From Cylindrotheca closterium (Eukaryota > Bacillariophyta > Bacillariophyceae > Bacillariales > Bacillariaceae): 64,000 nt of DNA. Within the stretch, counting starts at the first letter, position 1. Each line of letters starts with the position of its first letter. Shown one piece after another: positions 20,380 to 31,145 of this stretch. A model generated the notes under the pieces. It was given only the letters and a program-made list of their open reading frames with translations. It did not search any database and had not been told where the DNA came from. Location of the stretch: NCBI GenBank assembly GCA_933822405.4, contig CAKOGP040000335.1, positions 310,001 through 374,000 of the forward strand, written 5' to 3'. Made by a program: the position numbers and the translations under genes.

Positions 20380-23300
20380 TTAGGAGGAGCCGTTAGCAGA
20401 AAGGATACTGACAATACCTTCAATCATATCGACCTTTGTCTTGGTCATACCATGCACTTCTGGAGATTCAATCATTCTTTGCAGAAGACTGTCAACCTTC
20501 TTCCTCAGTTCTCTTAATATGACTCCAGTTTGAGCAGCAACACCAATTGTCATCCAGTCATCAACGACCACTGTGCGATGGAGATGTTTCACTTCCACGG
20601 TTCCGCCAAAAAGAAGAAGTGCAAAAGGATGAACAAGACACGTCGTCGACACAGATGTCCGATTAGCGGTGCCAAGCTTTTCGTGAAAAACAACCCACTG
20701 ATTAGAGCTACCAAAGTGCTTTCTCTTCGAGTTTACAGATGAACGGTGGAAGAATAGGCGCTGCTCATTCTGCCAGAGTTCACAATCACCCGATGTCGGT
20801 TGCTCCAATCTTGCTACATTTGGAAATAACCCTGCGCATATCACAGCTTGAACAACTGTTTCCTTGTCCGCATTTCCATTGAGAGCGGAGGATTTTGTTG
20901 CCTTTGAATCAAATCTATTTCTGCTTCCCGACAAAGTTGCTCTATCGATGAAGCCAATTCGGGAAAGTTGGTCTAGAAATTGCTGTCTAGCTTCACCTAT
21001 CTCGCGCATTGCAACGAAGTTGAGATAGTTTCGAGTACAAAACTTGCGTGCTTCAGACATTGATTTCTCTGAGGCTAAAGCGTAAGCTTCCCATACGTTA
21101 CAGTATGTGACAAAGTCGGATTCAGAATCAGCAAATGCATTGTGCTTTGCCTTTGCCACAGCTGCATCGGCAACAAATGCCGAAAATGGCGATTTTGAGG
21201 AAAGGGATGCGGCGATGGTGACAACTGGGTCAATGCAACGGAAGAGTGCTCCAAATATCAGCATCTTCCCCAACCGAACATCGAGAGGCAATTTCGCCAA
21301 GTGCTGGCCCAGCGGAGTAAGTACCTCGGTCGAGGCCTGCCTATCAACTGCACCAATCTCGTCCAATACGGCAATTGCAGTTTCTACGGACTCGGGATCT
21401 GGAGGTTGTGGTGCTTGATTTAAGAACTGTAGGCAGTTCTTGGAGAATCCACTTGCTAAGATGGATAAGCATACTTCCTCCAACGGAACCCTACGAAGCT
21501 CAGGCTCAGTTGCATCCTTCATGATATTATATGCAGTTCCCGAAGAATACAGTTTGAGGCATAATCCAGGTTGAACACGTCCAGCACGACCAGCACGCTG
21601 CTTTGAACTTGCTTTTGAGCACCACGCTGTTTCAAGTATTGAAGTTGAAGTTCTTCTGTTTCGCGTTAACTCACGGACTCGTCCGCAATCAAGAACTTTC
21701 CAACGTTTTCTTGTGAGAACACAGCTGAGAAAGACTTTGCAAGTGTGAAGAAAACTTACCACAAACAACATCGGGAATTGTGACGGAGGTCTCGGCAATA
21801 TTTGTCGCTAGGATTATCTTGCGAGAACCTTGTTTTGAAGGCACAAATGCTCTTCGCTGATCACGAGATGATAACGTTGAATGCATCGGGATGATCTCGA
21901 AACGTTGTTTCTTGCCAAGGTGCCTGTTTCCTTCCAGTCTTTCGGTCATGGCCTTAATTTCTCCCAATCCAGGTAGAAAAACTATACACATGTTAGAACA
22001 GTGGCTTGATGAATGCAACTGAGTAATCGATATGACTTACCTAGAATCGATCCTCGCGAAAGATCACTTCCTTCCGGAGCTTCGAGGGTACACTGATCCC
22101 GATTCACGAGGAGCAACAACAAAACATCTTCGATAAGATCGTAGTTGATTACCTGTTCATCTACTCTTTGCATGGACCTACAGAAAATAATCCAAATTTT
22201 GGTTGAGATCAGCAACAACGAAAAAAGAAAGTGCGCCCACAGCCGTCGCTTTTACCTTCTGGTTGACATTTTGTACCCTGGGTATATGGTAACTTCGTCT
22301 ACTGCCACTTGTGAAACCAAGTCCACGACTTCTCGTCGCTTGTCACCACCTCGATTGGTGACCCACAACGATGTTTTCTCCTCGTATCGGTCCTCTCTTT
22401 TAGCGTATCTTGAACCTTCTTCAATTACATGGTCAGTTGCATCCATCAAGTCTTCCAAGAAATAGTTCGCAACAGGGAACGTGCGACCGGGCACAGAAAT
22501 CAGTGGTGCGTTTTCAAAGAAAGAGCAAAATAGCTTGGAGTCAAGGGTGGCTGACATCTTTCGAGCACAATGCAGGTGTGAGAATCGAATAACTCTCTAC
22601 GCGGCAACACCTACAGTATATCCCAGTTCGTCGAACGTACCAAAATTACTTTCAAATCAGGACGAGTCGTTCGCAGCAGCTGTCGCAAAATAATCAGAAG
22701 CAGATCTGTTTGTTGCTGTCTCTCGTGCACCTCGTCTACGATGACGTGAGTAATCCCCTGTAAATTTGAATCATCCTGCAATCGCCGTAAGACAACTCCA
22801 GTTGTACAAAAGAGGAGTTTTGTTTCGGCGCTTCGCTTGTTTTCCATCCGTATCTGATATCCTACCGTTTTCCCCAATGGAATGCATATTTCGTCAGCTA
22901 CTCGCTCGGCAACTGAGGTTGCAGCGACTCTTCGAGGCTGAGTGCAAAGTATGTTGACTTTATCTCCCTTTCCTTGCAAGAGTGCTTCTTCAAGGAGATA
23001 TTGAGGGCACTGGGTAGTCTTTCCTGCTCCTGTTTCAGCACAGAGGATAGTGACAGGCCTACTCTTCACCATATCTAGGATTTTTTCCCGATAGCAATGC
23101 ATTGGTAATTCCGTTCTGATTTGTTTCATACGCTGATAAGCTTTGGATGATTGTAGCTCCACAAAATCACGTTTCAACCTTGCTCCATGGTTTGTTGGTG
23201 CTGGGTTGACAAATGAAGAAGGAAGCTCGTCCTCATCCTCTTCGTCCCAGTTGTTAGGAGCATCTAGGGTTTCGATGCCCTTTTCTCGGACATCAGCCCT

Positions 23301-24890
23301 AGGATCTTGCGCAATATTCGCCGTATGCTGTCCTCCTTGAACGTCTGCAATCATGGACAAAAGTTGATTTAGTCGGCCCGACTTTTCATTCTCCTGCTCC
23401 TCTTTCACTTTATCTTCCTCTTTTTTTTTTGCGTTTACCCAGGACAACCACAATTCTCGGAAAGCAGGGGGGAGTACCTGATATAGCGGAACTGAGGGGT
23501 CGATTGCATATAATGCTTGAGTTGCAAGGTAGTCCTTCAAACTACTGCCTGTTTCATAGTCGAAAATCCTTGCTTCCCAATGTTGGGGCTGTTGCCTCTT
23601 TGCGACAGTAACTGACAGCCGGAATCCTTCATTCCTTGGAAGCTTATTGTACTTTGGCCTCGGAAGTTTGAGTTTTCTACAAACTTCGTCCAGCTTTCGT
23701 TGCGGCGTGACACCTGTCCATCCTTTTGGAATAAGGTAGCTTTGTCTCTTTGTGCTCAGGTGTGGATTGGACGCAGGCTTGTCTTCTTCTTCGTCTTCTT
23801 CATCATCTGCAGATGTGCCGAAAAGGTCAAACATCCCTGCTCCATTTGCCTCATCCTCGTCGTCTTTTTTGTCCGAATCTTCCTCGTTCTCCTTGCTCTC
23901 TACCGCTGCTGCTTCTTTTTCTGCCTTTTCACGCTTTGCCTTTTCCCGTTCAACTTTTTTTCTTAGACCTGCAACTTGCTGTTTGAACTTTTTGAGTTCA
24001 TTCTTCAGCTGCTTGATTTCTTGCTTGCTTCTCATGTAGTTGTTTGCATCATTGTTTACGTCGGCTTCCATCTCTTTCAATTTCTTTTCTTCCTCCAGCA
24101 GCAGCTCTTCTTCGGGAGTCAGAGATGGTGCAGCTATTGTTTCCAATGGCTCTTGGCTAGAGTTAGGAGCCTCTATTTGACTTTCTGCCTCGTCGGCATC
24201 TTCCTCCGCCGCCTCGTATTCATATTGCTGTAGGAGCCAACGCTTTCTCTCTTCCTGTTCCTTCAGTTCCTTTGCTCGTTCTTTCTCCTTCTGAACATCC
24301 AATTCCGTCTTTTCGTCAGTGCCTTCTTTTGTGGCGCTTATTGCCAGGACATTTTCTTCACGATTTCCATTGTTGATGGTGGTGTTGCTAGTATCATCGG
24401 TACTACTATTGGGTACCACATTCATTTTCAAAACGGTAAGAGACCCTTCGGTTGTCACCGTCGCTAGATTATCCCTCAGAGTTCCATCAGTGAACAGTGT
24501 TGGTAGTTCCAAGGTTTCCAAGTGCAAGCACAGCCAATCCAAGGCTAATTCCAGAGTAATCTCGTAGCGAAGGGCCACCACCACTCGCTCAATGTGAGAA
24601 TCAGTAAAACCAAGATCCTTCAGTCGATCCACCACATTGGATAATCGCGACTCGAAGCGGTTCGAAGGTCCAGTTGCCGTGTCAACCATAGTGTTTCCAC
24701 CATGAGCAGCATTTGTGTCGTTCACATCCAAGTTTCCCAAAAGATCTCGAATCTCATTGTGGGTTTTGGCCGTCAAGGAAGTTGTTCCCTTGGTGGATGC
24801 GGGCTGAGGCTGCCTTTGCTGTGTTTGATTTCCTTGGCTGTATCCACGAGCGTCCTTCCGTTTCTGTGCGGGTTTCTTCTTGCGACCCAT
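20380..24890 (-). CDS. DHX29-type DExH-box RNA helicase, 5 exons
   Basis: Exons are 24890-22641, 22557-22256, 22177-22041, 21981-21760 and 21695-20380, all in phase, giving 1408 aa. DHX29 binds the 40S ribosome and helps scanning on structured 5' UTRs. The N-terminus has a UBA-like domain (VVDRLKDLGFTDSHIERVV...LALDWLCLHLE) and a long charged coiled coil (about 180-370). Next comes the family-specific block ending ALYAIDPSVPLYQVLPPAFRELWLSW. Helicase motifs: GAGKTTQ (I), TQPRRVAA (Ia), DEVHER (II), MSATLD (III, at the exon 2 start), LATNIAETSVTIP (V), QRAGRAGR (VI). HA2 and OB-fold domains follow (LLLFGGTVEVKHL). DHX57 is the nearest alternative. The start is the ATG at 24890 (MGRKKKPAQKRK); the longer frame begins at TTG. 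Confidence 0.92.
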
Positions 24891-25116
24891 GCTGCTTCCT
24901 ACAATAGCACAATAGCACAATATGCAGCAGTGTGATTTGTGGTTGGAGGTTTGTTAGACGTTGAAAATATTGTCAGGAGTTGGACAACTCCGATGAGTCG
25001 ACTTTGTTTCAGGCGGTCTTTTGACGGACGTGATTGAAGTCATCATGCAAACAGGAACGAAGACAACGTCAAAACTTGAGAACTAAGATCAGGTTGCCTC
25101 TATTGGCTTTGGAAAA

Positions 25117-25788
25117 ATGGGTGTCATGGCTTGTCCTAAGGCGGTAGCGTCATGCTTGGCGAGCTTCGTAAAGCAATATTGGGTGTTTATTCGATACTTA
25201 TGGTCTCTGATGAAGCGACGATCGATGTCTCGAGAAGATTTCCAAGTGTCTCTGGCTCTGTATGTTTTGTATCCCGCGTTACTGTGGCTGTTTCTCAACG
25301 TCTTTCATGGACTGTGTGGGCTTGAAACCTATGATAACAAAGTGGAAGCGATACAAGCATGCAAATCATTATATTTCTGGTTCTGCTTCCTCATGAGAAG
25401 TTACAAATTGGCAATCATTCATGTGTATGGGATAGAAAAACAAGGGTCGGATCGAAATCTGGGAAGGGGTTTGCGAAGAAGTACTGCAAACGATGAGGGT
25501 ATTAGTCCAGCAAGACTAAAGTGCCAGACATGGTTCCATCTTAGTCAGGAAATGACGCTAGTTGGTTGGGTAGTCTTCTTGCTGTTGATCTGTTTACCAG
25601 TCTTGGCCTTTTGGTCAATGTTCTTGTCCATACTGGTGACAGTCTTCAACATTCTAGTGTTGATCAGAAGGCTGTGGATTACAGCGCAAAGGCGAGAGGA
25701 TGCTGCCAATATGGCGAGAGACGAAGAGGCGGACGATGAATTCCAAGAGTTTCTTTCAAACTTTACGGATGAAGATCCAGGATGGTAG
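25117..25788 (+). CDS. multi-pass membrane protein of unknown function
   Basis: A protein of 223 aa with about four hydrophobic segments (around 45-65 ALYVLYPALLWLFLNVFHG, 82-100, 145-165 TLVGWVVFLLLICLPVLAFW, 165-185). The loop is basic, and the C-terminus is acidic (ADDEFQEFLSNFTDEDPGW). It is transcribed away from the DHX29-type gene, with 226 bp between starts, so the two may share a divergent promoter. No family recognised. Confidence 0.6.
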   Translation: MGVMACPKAVASCLASFVKQYWVFIRYLWSLMKRRSMSREDFQVSLALYVLYPALLWLFLNVFHGLCGLETYDNKVEAIQACKSLYFWFCFLMRSYKLAIIHVYGIEKQGSDRNLGRGLRRSTANDEGISPARLKCQTWFHLSQEMTLVGWVVFLLLICLPVLAFWSMFLSILVTVFNILVLIRRLWITAQRREDAANMARDEEADDEFQEFLSNFTDEDPGW

Positions 25789-25983
25789 TACTACCAGGCA
25801 GCTATTTTCAGAAACCTTTCAATTTGAACTATCAGCAAAACGCATTCATATCCCATAATATTCTGGTCTCCAAATTTATGATTGATTCATTGCAAGTCAT
25901 CAAAATCGAGTCCCGCACTTTTTGTTGATGCGGTGAAAGGAGGAGTGCATCCACTTCGAATAGAACCTAAATGGGTCTACCTA

Positions 25984-26536
25984 TTATCCACCCGTAATAC
26001 GAGACAAGGTCGTGCCTATTCGCTGTTCGGCAGTTATGGTTGTTTGCTGTTGTATCTTTGTAGTCCTTGCCAAGTCTCGAAAGGCGTGACCAACCTTGTC
26101 TGTTGCTTCTTTCTCGGTCATCTCCACATACCATTGTCCTTGTTCATTTAGCAATTGTTTGTCTTGTATCGGCTTGAAGAATGGAACTCCCACCTCGTGT
26201 TTCAAAAACCGGATGAGGGAGACAAATAGAAGGCTCCTGCCATGACGCGATTGGATTTCCTGGTATTTGGCCATGTTCAGACGAATTATTTGTCACTCGA
26301 AACCGTCGATTTCCGACATTGTTCTATGCATTACCACACCGACCACAAATAACATCGTATGGACATAGGTTGGAAGAATGCATTATCAGGTTGCTGCTAC
26401 TCCCAGAACCACCAGAGGAACGTCTCTTCTTCATTGCTCTCCTAATAGGACTTATGGACGCCGAGTCGTTGGTGCAGAGCCCGACTAGGTCTGCTACATT
26501 CTTGTTCTTGGCAGAGGGGGTTGCAAGTGTTGCCAT
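25984..26536 (-). pseudogene. broken DUF6824 gene
   Basis: On the minus strand an ATG at 26536 opens a Ser-rich leader and reaches the DUF6824 entry motif YDVICGRCGNA. A TAG follows at 26326-26324. The same frame then resumes the motif (NNVGNRRFRV). A +1 shift just after it moves to the frame carrying the rest of the domain: IIRLNMAKYQEIQSRHG, LLFVSLIRFLK, YVEMTEKEATDKVGHAFRDL. No GT-AG intron can remove the stop without destroying the motif. A domain recognisable from end to end, yet cut by a stop and a frameshift, indicates a recent pseudogene (or two sequencing errors close together). Intact relatives lie at 17356, 37940 and 39727. Confidence 0.75.
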
Positions 26537-27082
26537 TGTTTATTTTCGCGTTGTGCTTTCGAAAAATGTTTGAATTGGTAGTAGTTTTGTGAGACCAGAC
26601 ACACTTCACAAGGATAGGGTACCGGAAGTCTTGCTCTGTGTTCAAGTATGGGACCTGTGCGTGACTTATATTGTACCGGTAGGTTACAAACACTAGTTAT
26701 GCACCTTTTCTGCCCTACGACCGTTCTCTTTCGCTTTCCTCTCAAAATTGGCGGGTCCTTTTGGGCGTTTTTTTAAAAAAGTACACCGTCGAGGACATTT
26801 AGCCTCGTTATGGACACTTTAGACAAACTTCGCTTCTATTGTTGTAATTAAAGGTTTTGAAATCGTACGATGACCGAAATGATTGAAAACTGAAAGGGTC
26901 ATTTTTTAAAAAAAAATGAGAGACCCTTTCTTCTTCCGACTTTCAAGGGAGAACTTTTGACATTCCGGACAGGTCGTAGATCCAAAGTGCCACCAACATG
27001 GGGGAATTTCCAATTCGGGACCTTCTTTGTAGTCTGAGAAAAACAACAGGCAAGGGTCTTTCTTTCATACAGTTGTTAAAAG
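26537..27082. other. intergenic stretch upstream of cyclase-PDE gene 1
   Basis: The shared upstream region of the broken DUF6824 gene (-) and cyclase-PDE gene 1 (+). Contains the palindrome TACCGGTA at 26674 and two A/T homopolymer runs near 26770 and 26905. The words GGGTCATTTTT and TTTAAAAAAA recur near the second. No coding signal seen. Confidence 0.5.
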
Positions 27083-30000
27083 ATGCCATCCAAATTAACC
27101 AGTGAATACATCCTCCCTTCTCAGCTCAGTGATGGTGATGGTGATGGTGACGACGATCCCAGCGCCGAGAGAGATGATAGCTCCAGCAGCAAAAGTGGTT
27201 CAAATATCCATCAGAACCACAACATCGTTGCCATTGCAGAAAGAGAAAACGAGTTGGTTGTCAGGTCCAAAAAGCTGATGTTGCTTACGCTCTTTCTTAG
27301 CGCTATTGGTATGGGGATGGCGACCTACTATGTGTCGAGCAGAACCTATGACGACAGTTTTACTAAATCTGTAAGTCAATTCTGCTTTGATACAATCTGT
27401 CAACTGGTTGTGGTTTTCCTGAGTACTCACTTCTCTTTTTGTTGCCATTTCAGTATTCTGACGACGCAAGTCTCATTATAAACACTATCGAATCAAGGTT
27501 GCAAAATGCTTTCAAGGTCATGGGGATGTTGTCGAAAATCATGAGCAGTTCTGGAAACGAAGTCAATTCGACGTGGCCAAACCACACTTTTACACAGTTT
27601 GACACTTTGGCAAGCGATGCACTGTCTATCATGAATGCAGAACAGATTGTGTATGCTCCCCTTGTGCGCGATGAAGAACGAATGGGGTGGGAACAATACA
27701 GCATGGAACATCAAAACGGGGGTTTTGACATGGTTCAGATTGCAGAAGATGGTTTCGATGGGGCGTCACAACGGCCTGAATTCATCCATGGTCAAAGACT
27801 CAATGGCCCGATCACTAGGGAAGTTTTCAGGGAAAAGTATTCACCAGTATGGCAAATTAGCCCCCCTCAAAATGACATCACCCTATTCAATTATAATCTA
27901 TTGAACGTGGCGACTTTTGATCGGCTCGTAAATGCATCCGTCACATTGAGAACAGGGGCCTTCTCGGAGTTGATCGACGCCCAGTACATCTTTGGACCAG
28001 GTACTGTTCCAGATAATCATCCTCGATCGATTGTAGTGGAGCCAATCTTTGAAGAGGTAAATGATCGAGAGTCCCTGATTGTTGGTCATTTGGTCGCTTT
28101 GATTCCCTGGAGTGCTTTCTTGGAAGACATTCTTTCGGAATCGCCCAGTGCTGTCATTGACGCTGTTGTTGAACAGACATGTGGTGAGGAGTTCACATTT
28201 TCCATTGAGTCACGAAGCGCAGACTTCGAAGGATACGATGATGAACACGACAGAGTCTATGACAAGTTCGAACGCTCGATAAACTTGTCTATGTTTGAAG
28301 GCAACTCAGCCAGCACTTTTGGTGTCCCTGATGATTGTCAATCCATTTTGTACTTGTTTCCGACTGCCGAATACGAAGAAAGCTTTCAAACGAAGGATGC
28401 CATGAACCTGACCATCGGTACTCTATTTGTGTTCGGCTTTGTGATCGCCCTTTTCAATCTTTACGACATTTTTGTGGGAAGGCGACAAAAGAAAGTCTAC
28501 AGCGTTGCAACCAAGTCTAATGCAATTGTTTCTTCTTTATTCCCCGCACAAGTACGCGACAAACTCATTTCTGATGACAATGGCAACCAAAAAAAGGGAA
28601 AGCGGTCAGGAGACTCTGCATCCTTTGACTTTGGCTCATCGGACGCCGATTTCTGGACAAATGAGATGCACAAAAGTACGCTTGGAATGCAAGACGAAAG
28701 TTCTCCTCCAATTGCAGACTTGTTCCCTTCCGCAACTGTTGGCTTTTTGGATATTGCTGGGTTCACAGCTTGGTCGTCTCAGAGAGAGCCGTCGCAAGTG
28801 TTTATTTTGTTGGAAACTATCTACAGAGCATTTGATAGGATTGCAAACAGGAGAAGGGTGTTCAAAGTTGAAACGATTGGAGATTGCTATGTTGCAGGTA
28901 AGTTATATTCTTTTGTGGTGAGAGCCTTTGAGGTTTTCATGTCAACTCATCTCTTGCCGTGTTCTAGTTTGTGGACTTCCCGAGCCAAATAAAGATCACG
29001 CCATAGTCATGGCCAGATTTGCACGTGAGTGTCTCGAAAAGATGAACCAGATGGCTCGAAAGCTCGAAGTATCGTTGGGGCCAGATACAGCTGAATTGGC
29101 AATTCGAGCAGGACTCCATAGTGGTCCAATAACTGCGGGTGTGTTGCGAGGAGACCGTGCTAGATTTCAGCTGTTTGGTGACACAGGTATGTGCAAAGGA
29201 AAGGAAAGATTCAAACGCATTGCCTTTTCCCGCATTGTGAGCTTACATAATTGGTTGGTCTTTGGTGACACAGTGAATACTGCTGCTCGTATGGAGAGTA
29301 CTGGATTGAAACGAAAGATCCAGGTATCAAAAGAAACAGCGGAATTAATAATCGAAGCGGATCATTCGGATTGGGTCAGGCCTCGACAGGACATCGTTAT
29401 AGCCAAGGGAAAAGGGGAGATGCAAACCTACTGGCTGTTACCTCAACGTGTTAGCCCTGCTGGCGAACTAGACAAATCTATAGCTACGAGCAATGGAGAA
29501 GTGTCTGATGCTTTTGAATCCATTAGTGCTGCAGCGGAAGAAGGTAACGAAAGTGGAACATCAGATGCCGAAGACGATAGTGCTGATAAGATTCAACGAT
29601 TGGTCGACTACACAAGTGAAATTCTGCAGCAGATTTTGAAACGAATTGTAGCAAAGAGGGCAAACAAAGGCAACATATCGCCTACAATGGAACTGAAACT
29701 ATCAGCGTTGGAAGACGAGATTGGAAAAACTGGAATATGCCTTGATGAAGTGGAAGAAATCATTGAGCTGCCTGCTTTCGATCAAAATGCATACAGTCAA
29801 GGAGTTGAATTGGGTTCTGATGTTATTGCACAGCTGGTTTCGTTTGTCAAGATGGTTGCGACGATGTATCGGAATAACCCATTTCACAACTTTGAACATG
29901 CAAGGTGAGTTGTTGCCTGGAGGTTCGTAGTTTGCGATTTTTCGATTTTGGTGCTAACACTGTTTTCCATTCACGCAGTCATGTAACCCAATCTTCGAGC

Positions 30001-30879
30001 AAGTTGCTCTCTCGTATTGTTGCCCCAAAACATATTGACGAAGTCGAGAAGCTTCATGATCATACGTATGGTATCACGTCGGATCCGCTCACCCAGTTTG
30101 CGGTCGTCTTTGCTTCTTTGATCCATGATGTCGACCATCGTGGTGTACCAAACTTTCTATTGGTGAACGAAGAACCAGCCCTAGCTGCCATGTATCGAAA
30201 ACAAGCTGTTGCAGAGCAAAATTCCGTTGATGTTGCTTGGAATCTATTGATGGACCCCAGCTTTACTGCATTGAGACGTACGATATACAAAAACGAAGAC
30301 GAGCTGAGGAGGTTCCGGAAACTTGTCGTCAATTGCCTAATGGCAACAGACATTTTTGATAAGGAGCTCGCTGCACTTCGCAAAGCGCGGTGGCAAGATG
30401 CCTTTTTCACGGAACATAACGAAGAGAATCAAATATCAATCAATCGTAAGGCGACAATCGTTATTGAACATATCGTTCAAGCTTCCGATGTGTCGCACAC
30501 AATGCAGCATTGGCACGTTTATTCCAAGTGGAACGAGCGGCTATATGCTGAAATGTTCAGTGCCTTCTCGACAGGAAGATCGAGCAAAGATCCCACTGAA
30601 GGTTGGTATGAAGGAGAGCTTTGGTTTTTCGACAATTATGTCATTCCTCTGGCGCACAAGCTCAAGGATTGTGGTGTGTTTGGAGTATCAAGTGACGAAT
30701 ACTTGAACTACGCACTTGCAAACAGGAGCGAATGGGAAGAAAAGGGGAAAGCGATCGTTGAAAAGATCCACGAAAAATACCAGAACTCTTTCGAAAAACC
30801 ATCGAGCGACAAGGGACATCGAATGTCAATACGAGGAGGGGTATCAGAATCAGCCCCAACACCCAATCGACACGAGTAG
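27083..30879 (+). CDS. membrane guanylate cyclase-phosphodiesterase fusion, copy 1 (5 exons)
   Basis: Exons are 27083-27370, 27454-28897, 28968-29186, 29274-29904 and 29979-30879 (1160 aa, all in phase). Architecture: a cytosolic acidic leader (DGDGDGDDD), TM1 (LMLLTLFLSAIGMGMATYYV), a ~320-residue extracytosolic sensor region, TM2 (LTIGTLFVFGFVIALFNL), a class III cyclase and a PDEase I domain. Cyclase: metal Asp residues in FLDIAGFTAW and ETIGDCYVA; Asn/Arg of the transition state in FGDTVNTAARMES. Glu in VETIGDC is the guanylate-type base-selecting residue, so cGMP is the likely product. PDE: FHNFEHA and the metal motif HDVDHRGVPN are intact. One protein could thus make and degrade the same messenger. 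The paralog at 43011-46787 has the same design. The ligand of the sensor region is unknown. Confidence 0.93.
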
Positions 30880-30990
30880 TTTAGACAGTACCTTTCCTAC
30901 CGTAGCATGAGTTTGGTTATTACTTTTCTTTGTAGAAATCGAGAAAGAGAGAATTCGGCGTGCGCGATTCCAGCGTTGCTTGGTGCGCGC

Positions 30991-31023
30991 CGCTTCTAAA
31001 TAAATTACTAGTATTTAGAAGCG
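30991..31023. repeat. perfect 12-bp inverted repeat (hairpin) between two genes
   Basis: CGCTTCTAAATA (30991-31002) is followed by a 9-nt loop and then its exact reverse complement TATTTAGAAGCG (31012-31023). It lies 112 bp after the cyclase-PDE stop and 123 bp before the LRR gene start. It could form an RNA hairpin in either UTR or a small cruciform; no function is shown. Confidence 0.85.
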
Positions 31024-31145
31024 ACGGACCGTTGAGCTGACACGCTTCACAAATCACTGGAACCTCCACCGAAACATCGAAGCTGCACCGATTGGCAAAG
31101 ATAATAAGCACTCAACGACTGCTTGATTGAAGCCAACAAATAAAC

